Source: Siniperca chuatsi (Eukaryota; Chordata; Actinopteri; Centrarchiformes; Sinipercidae). From it: DNA of 64,000 nt. Under the pieces are notes generated by a model, which was not told the origin of the DNA, ran no database searches, and worked only from the letters and a program-made list of their open reading frames with translations. The first letter of the stretch is position 1. Each line of letters opens with the position of its first letter. Location of the stretch: NCBI RefSeq assembly GCF_020085105.1, contig NC_058044.1, forward strand, positions 23,297,206 through 23,361,205, given 5' to 3'. Position numbers and translations under genes: made by a program. Of this stretch, positions 60,801-64,000 are shown in pieces.

Positions 60801-61449
60801 TAAGAGCACCTGATTACAGAAATGAGAGTGTCTGTCTGGGATTTGGAGGCATCAAAGACACTTCTGCACAGATTAACAGAAACCTGATGATGTTGGATGA
60901 CATGTACCAGAACTTGAATGAAATTGAATAAAGTTATAAAATATTCAAACAGTTTGCATTATAATGAAAAGATCAATCCCTCAGGGGTGCCAGTGGACGT
61001 TTTGCCTATGGCACCAAAATATGCAGAAAAGGCTCTGAATGAGAGGGAGATAAAAGAGAAAGTGTGCGAATGAGAGAGAATGCAAGCAAATGGGAAAGAG
61101 AGCTAGTGAATGAGATAAACAAAACCTAATTTGCTTAATTGTTTAATTGAGGTTACTTACTAAAGAAGAAATAAAAATAAAACACTGCAGATTGTCTAAT
61201 TTATATTTTCTCTCTCCAAAACATGAGAAGATGGCATTAAGCAGTTAACTTAATACAAGGATGGAATCAGACTAGTAGGAAGAGGGAAAAGAATGAGACC
61301 TTGAGTGAAGAGGTTTCACCTTGTCTGTAGGGGGTCCCGGGAGCCCTGTTGGACTCAAACAACAGCCCAGCATCGTAAAACACACTCATGCCGTCCTTTC
61401 CTCCACCAGGTGTGCAGCCTGTATCGTACTTCTCCACTATATCCCATAC
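38470..61449 (-). CDS. c3: complement component C3, C-terminal part of beta chain plus alpha chain (5' exons beyond window)
   Basis: Central plasma complement protein. 26 exons were read: 61320-61449, 57569-57637, 55124-55321, 54889-55006, 54455-54543, 54218-54357, 53013-53225, 52794-52857, 52604-52693, 51640-51846, 51420-51495, 51109-51268, 50865-50960, 46193-46270, 45844-45999, 44173-44254, 42561-42609, 41896-41986, 41638-41727, 40613-40730, 40197-40286, 39560-39652, 39409-39492, 39115-39162, 38803-38947, 38470-38611. All phases chain, giving 971 residues. Order: MG6 end, RRKR cleavage site, anaphylatoxin, MG7/CUB, thioester domain with GCGEQNM, MG8, C345C. Exons expected for about 80 thioester-domain residues (between 50865 and 46270) and for about 20 residues (between 45844 and 44254) were not found. 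The gene could be one of several teleost C3 copies or a decaying one. Confidence 0.93.
39759..39977 (-). mobile_element. LINE reverse-transcriptase C-terminal fragment
   Basis: Minus-strand frame reads [20 protein letters not shown] then KALQRVVHS, then [19 protein letters not shown]. These are the standard words of the C-terminal end of fish non-LTR reverse transcriptases, with an internal deletion between ALQRVV and the [10 protein letters not shown] block. 5'-truncated, inactive; in a c3 intron. Confidence 0.75.
41638..42609 (-). CDS. c3: c3 exons: MG8, second part
   Basis: Exons 42561-42609 ([15 protein letters not shown]), 41896-41986 ([20 protein letters not shown]) and 41638-41727 ([19 protein letters not shown]) match human [15 protein letters not shown] and AFSDRNTLIIYLDK. 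The acceptor of 41638-41727 (TATAG) abuts a TG repeat. Confidence 0.93.
41731..41788. repeat. (CA)n microsatellite abutting a c3 splice acceptor
   Basis: Ca units interrupted once by ta. In transcript sense (UG)n ends two to three bases before the UAUAG acceptor of exon 41638-41727. Confidence 0.97.
42900..43435 (+). mobile_element. LINE reverse-transcriptase C-terminal fragment
   Basis: Plus-strand frame 42948-43409 reads [35 protein letters not shown] and [20 protein letters not shown], then SKLKTYFY. The block (HI-PVL--LHWLPV, TYK-LNGL-P-Y, LWN-LP, FKS-LK) is the familiar C-terminal tail of fish LINE polymerases. It is uninterrupted here but 5'-truncated and ends near an AATAAAG. It is antisense to c3, in an intron. 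Confidence 0.8.
44173..45999 (-). CDS. c3: c3 exons: MG8, first part
   Basis: Exon 45844-45999 reads [20 protein letters not shown] and then [16 protein letters not shown]. Exon 44173-44254 reads [20 protein letters not shown]. In human C3 a 60-base exon ([20 protein letters not shown]) lies between these; here both borders are phase 0 and no such exon is visible in the 1.6-kb intron. Confidence 0.88.
46193..46270 (-). CDS. c3: c3 exon: end of thioester domain
   Basis: Reads [20 protein letters not shown] and GYGSTQ, matching human [23 protein letters not shown]-type sequence at the domain end. Acceptor ATTAAAG and donor GTAGGA, phase 0 at both sides. It would be spliced after a 4.6-kb repeat-filled intron. 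Confidence 0.9.
46791..47270. mobile_element. inverted-repeat element, about 480 bp
   Basis: ctggatcatattttatggag at 46791 onward is matched in reverse complement by ctccataaaatatgatccag at 47251-47270; the arms are about 26 bases with one mismatch. No open frame inside. Confidence 0.55.
47590..48480. repeat. dispersed teleost repeat block
   Basis: Two joined parts: a left part with gaatcagctttagtggcaag and ggaatttgctttggtatt, and a right part from about 47,890 with cagtgggggtcccaggcctt, gaaactgtttttgtggc and tcctgatggaccgcagcctc. The second part is a word pattern I associate with LINE-like dispersed repeats of fish. Family not assigned. Confidence 0.5.
50865..50960 (-). CDS. c3: c3 exon: thioester domain, middle
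   Basis: Reads [20 protein letters not shown] and [20 protein letters not shown] matches the ALTAFVLISLQE helix of human C3. It is phase 0 at both ends. The next exons expected from other C3 genes (for the helices around NSLPGSI and VEATSYALL) are not visible before 46270. Confidence 0.88.
51109..51846 (-). CDS. c3: c3 exons: thioester domain, first half
   Basis: Exon 51640-51846 carries [20 protein letters not shown], the Cys-Gly-Glu-Gln internal thioester. Exon 51420-51495 reads [18 protein letters not shown]. Exon 51109-51268 reads [18 protein letters not shown] and ends GTIIHGEMI, matching the catalytic His and the following Glu (HQE in human, HGE here). So covalent-attachment chemistry is retained at sequence level. 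Confidence 0.94.
52045..52608. mobile_element. fold-back insertion with 13-bp target-site duplication over a c3 splice donor
   Basis: Inverted arms of about 90 bases: 52058-52142 (gtagaaaaggtttcagttgt onward, through gtctcccatccggaagtca) and the reverse complement at 52476-52561. The whole insertion, 52058-52595, is flanked by the identical 13-mer catatcacctgtc at 52045-52057 and 52596-52608. The right copy contains the splice donor (gtgat in gene sense) and last five bases of c3 exon 52604-52693. No open frame; Penelope-like origin is a guess from the arm words. Confidence 0.7.
52604..55006 (-). CDS. c3: c3 exons: alpha-prime N-terminus, MG7 and CUB part 1
   Basis: Exons 54889-55006 ([14 protein letters not shown]), 54455-54543 ([20 protein letters not shown]), 54218-54357 ([20 protein letters not shown]), 53013-53225 ([14 protein letters not shown] onward), 52794-52857 ([16 protein letters not shown]) and 52604-52693 ([20 protein letters not shown]). 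Order and spacing follow human C3. The exon at 53013-53225 has a 34-base A run (T in transcript sense) in place of its pyrimidine tract. Confidence 0.92.
53230..53263. repeat. A34 homopolymer at a c3 splice acceptor
   Basis: In transcript sense a 34-base U run followed by AAAG serves as the pyrimidine tract of exon 53013-53225. Confidence 0.97.
55124..57637 (-). CDS. c3: c3 exons: RRKR junction and C3a anaphylatoxin
   Basis: Exon 57569-57637 reads [24 protein letters not shown] is the furin-type site separating beta and alpha chains. Exon 55124-55321 follows with [18 protein letters not shown], the six-cysteine anaphylatoxin core, and ends DSLLLAR, the C3a C-terminus cut by C3 convertase. 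The acceptor was chosen as CCCCTTTTAAG|TG because it restores phase and the conserved VSxY; the nearer TATAGAG site would remove five residues. The 2.2-kb intron between them holds repeats and MITE-like sequence. Confidence 0.92.
57747..58499 (+). repeat. possible degraded LTR or composite repeat
   Basis: Begins tgtcatggtcag and ends near gcagacatgata (the ends are imperfect inverted words). It contains a (GT)n run (57845-57871), a TATA-like cagcataaagacctgg region and a T24 run (58376-58399). The poly-T/A-rich part on the minus strand also reads as AATAAA plus an A tract, so it could instead be the tail of the nudt8 retrocopy. No matching 4-6 base target duplication was found. Confidence 0.3.
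58643..58977 (-). other. unidentified coding-like stretch, possibly two exons
   Basis: A minus-strand frame from 58863 down to 58643 reads [20 protein letters not shown] then [18 protein letters not shown]. It begins at a CTCAG acceptor-like site. Upstream, 58926-58977 reads [17 protein letters not shown] plus one base at a GTAAAG donor-like site, and the two join in phase across a 62-base gap. I do not recognise the protein. It lies just 3' of the nudt8 retrocopy and could be part of its old transcript or an unrelated fragment. Confidence 0.3.
59060..59977 (-). pseudogene. nudt8: intronless nudt8 (Nudix hydrolase) retrocopy with in-frame stop
   Basis: NUDT8 is a mitochondrial Nudix hydrolase of the CoA pyrophosphatase type (family knowledge). 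One continuous frame reads, in order, [62 protein letters not shown], stop, [55 protein letters not shown] and [16 protein letters not shown]. The TAG at 59375-59377 replaces the second Glu of the REXXEE Nudix core, so hydrolase activity would be lost. Human NUDT8 is split by introns and this copy is not, which points to retroposition. SFPGGK has become SFAGGK. The upstream open frame to 59977 looks like an N-terminal extension ([16 protein letters not shown]), perhaps the transit peptide. It sits in the c3 intron 57638-61319, same strand. Confidence 0.85.
61320..61449 (-). CDS. c3: c3 exon: end of beta chain (MG6)
   Basis: Reads [20 protein letters not shown] and [14 protein letters not shown], then PYRQ plus one base at a GTGAAA donor. 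It matches vertebrate C3 just before the beta/alpha junction (human IWDVVEKADIGCTPGSGKD). It is the most 5' c3 exon I can identify; the previous exon is not seen between 61450 and 64000. Confidence 0.93.
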
Positions 61450-64000
61450 CTGATCAGGGTGGAAGTCATACACACACAGTAAAAGATCCATTATGATATA
61501 GCATAAGGAACATCTACTTGTGCAATTATGATAGAAAACACTTCCTAACTGCTCTGAAACTCACCCCTGCCCTGTCCACTAGGTTCTACCTGTTTACTGT
61601 ATCGGTTAGTGCCAATGCTATTTAAGATACACTGTTCCAGAGAACGGGTTTAGTAAAAACTCTTCAGTTTTACCCTGAGTTGACAGAAACCCAGGGTTTT
61701 CTATTCAAGAAAGGTCCCTTTAACTCTTGGTTAATTACAATGGCAACTTTCACTGTCAACCTAACCAGCTCGCTGGCAGGTTTACTAACCCTGTCTACTT
61801 CAACTAACCTCCTGCTAAGCCTGAAAGAGTATTCACTATGTTTGTATAACATACTACATTGTGATGCTGACCACACTGCCAAGGCAACAAGCGAACAGAA
61901 AAGTTCTCCTGGCTGTACTGAAATTTTATTGCTTATCTTTGTGGTGTTTCAAATAAGAAATGTTATAGTATGAAGGCTTTGAGACTTAAGGCCAATGCCT
62001 TGATCATTAAGTAATCATCCTATATTTAATTGTTTCATGGTGTGATTGGAAGCAGTGAAGGACCATTTTCAATATGTAAATATTAATGTGCAGGTAAACT
62101 GAAGACTATTGTCTTCACATCATTAGCAAGGTTGAAGCTGAGTGAACAGACTGTCCTCAAACATATTTTATCAATCTAAACTAAGCTATTGATTTGTAAG
62201 GGAAGTAAAATTTTCTATAGATAATGTCCAAGTTTTTGACAAAAATTTAGTGATGGAGTCCTAGTTGACAGAAGTGTAGTGAGAACAATGGAGGCGAGTG
62301 TCAACCAGACATTCACAAATCCACAGAACTAGCTCCTTCATCCCTCTAAATCCCTCTGGATCTGCATACTGACATTTCACTTTTCCATAGTCAAAGTGCC
62401 AATCGGACACTTGCCAGACAAGACACCAGAACTTTCCACCCCTGAGAAATATATGTCTTGTCAAGATAATGAAGTAACAGCAAGATGTGAAGACAATAAA
62501 AATGACTCTTTTGATTATTCTAGCTGGAGATCAAGTCAAGAGAAGACTGAACACACACACACCCCTTTTCTCTCTTATTCTCCCTCACCCCCTGATATGA
62601 CCTGAGATAATGATGTTTGCCAGACCAATCATAAAACTTAAGTGCATTCCTGAGAAAGTAAAACTTTTTTTTCTTCTTTTCAGCCCAAGTCTGAATTAAG
62701 GTAAATTAAAAATGTTAATTAAGGTCAGCAATCCTCTTCTCTTGATAAATAATCCGACTCCTATATTTGTACGGCTGGTTATTAATTCATAGATTTAATA
62801 CCTTGTTTACCATGTAGCTACACTGCCATTTAGTGACCAACAGACAAAAATCTCTGTAGCCATTGCAATTATGATCGGCGTAGCTTGTTATACTGTATTG
62901 TGTTAAACGTTTATTATTATTAATTAAACGTTTCCCTTTAATTGGGGTTGATGATATAGCATAAGAGTGATCAGGAAATGTTAGAAATAAGGTCTCCCAT
63001 CAATATAGAAATGATCTTGAATCGTTTCAGGTATTTCCCTTTTGCTTCCCAACAGTCTTTCATCTGCTGAATGGCGCATTAAGTCAATTTAACTGATTAA
63101 CATTAAAGTTCCCATCCACTTGGTGGTCTCCTTGGTTCCCACAAGTTAATCCATCTAGTATATGCTGTATCTGGTATATGATGGTCCTCATTCATTCATT
63201 AATTGTCTACCGCTGTATTTATTGATTCATTCATCATTGCATTTGCGTGGTTTGTGTGTATGAATACTTATGGTCACTGTCTACGAGCCAAGAACTTACA
63301 CAATCCCCACAATGAGACTGAATTAGTTAATTGGCTATCATTTCCATTTTGAAAGGGTGAAGCCCCCAAGATGACGTTAATACAAGTTAAATTCCGTTGC
63401 TTAGTATAAATACTGATAATTGCTGATAGTCTGAAGTTTAGTGTAATCTCTATGCCATCTTTCGTACCAATTAATGAATACGCTACAGCTGCGTAAAAGA
63501 TTTTCTTTCTTTATTTTTTTTCACTCTCCTGCCCTCTAACACAATGATCTGGCAATAGTCTGGCATCTATTGTTACCACTTTCCTGGTATAAGCTGTGCC
63601 ACAGACCGCAGTCCAGCAACTAGAGCCCAATGATGGAGGTGGATGGAGGTATCCACTCTGTTCTGAGGACAGTTTGAATAGTTATCCTGGAGATCTGGTA
63701 AAGAACAGCTTGGCTTCCGAAGCAAGAAAAGATGATTGACTGATGAACAATGCTGTGTCAGTCATATATAAAGGAAGAGGGTCCCCATTCAGACGGCATG
63801 ACTGCCAGCCACTCAGGGCTGGTGTAATGGAATAAGTGCTTCTGTGAATGTACATAGTGAGACATTGAAAAAAGTGCTATGAAAGAGAACTCTGAATTTT
63901 TGGTTCCAGAAAAGGTGATCAGAGTTAGCTTAGTCAAGTGTTTTACAACAAGTGTTCACAAAGTGTTCAAGTCTGTTTCACCTCTGACCACACCCAGCAT
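61450..64000. other. c3 upstream intron (no exon identified)
   Basis: A repeat-like stretch with gggttttctattcaagaaag and tcgctggcaggtttac words occupies about 61630-61960. The rest is AT-rich. No MG5/MG6 exon of C3 was recognised. Open frames at 62261-62464 and 60181-60369 have no family resemblance that I can see. Confidence 0.5.

Noticed and set aside
62261..62464. Minus-strand frame as a possible upstream C3 exon
   Set aside because: Translation (FRGMKELVLWICECL and so on) does not resemble any C3 macroglobulin domain and lacks suitable splice borders.

Overview
This is vertebrate nuclear DNA, almost certainly from a ray-finned (probably percomorph) fish. Genes are split by GT-AG introns. 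The introns are full of CA/TG microsatellites and teleost-type interspersed elements: hAT-like and fold-back DNA elements, LINE reverse-transcriptase tails, and a multi-copy unit at 37.6-38.3 kb. The encoded proteins are closest to fish versions of known vertebrate proteins. All assignments come from reading the translated exons by eye and joining them by splice site and reading phase; no database search was run.

Four protein-coding genes lie head to tail on the minus strand. From right to left: (1) complement C3, from about 61.4 kb down to 38.47 kb, with its 5' (N-terminal) exons beyond 64 kb; (2) asf1b, a histone H3-H4 chaperone, 36.16-33.49 kb, four exons, 199 residues; (3) prkaca, the cAMP-dependent protein kinase catalytic subunit, 30.31-15.20 kb, ten exons giving 351 residues, the usual length; (4) samd1, a winged-helix plus SAM-domain chromatin protein that binds unmethylated CpG DNA, 11.33-0.11 kb. 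The samd1-prkaca-asf1b order resembles the human 19p13 neighbourhood, and C3 is also on human 19p13. The genes do not form a pathway: two are chromatin proteins, one a signalling kinase and one a plasma immune protein.

Promoter-like sequence: samd1 exon 1 and its upstream DNA are CpG-rich. Upstream of prkaca there are four CCAAT boxes in gene orientation and, about 1 kb before the start codon, a perfect CRE next to a perfect MEF2-type site. asf1b intron 1 holds a compact block of three CCAAT boxes, a GC box and an E2F-like site in the opposite orientation to the gene. Poly(A) signals can be placed for c3, asf1b and prkaca.

The most interesting region is c3. The thioester motif, the catalytic His region, the beta/alpha RRKR junction, the C3a domain and the C345C domain are all intact. 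However, exons for about 80 residues of the thioester domain are not visible in a 4.6-kb repeat-rich intron, and one small conserved exon further on is also not visible. A fold-back element has duplicated a c3 splice donor as part of its target site. An intronless nudt8 retrocopy with a nonsense codon in its Nudix box sits in another c3 intron. At three exons (one in prkaca, two in c3) a microsatellite or homopolymer occupies the place of the polypyrimidine tract.
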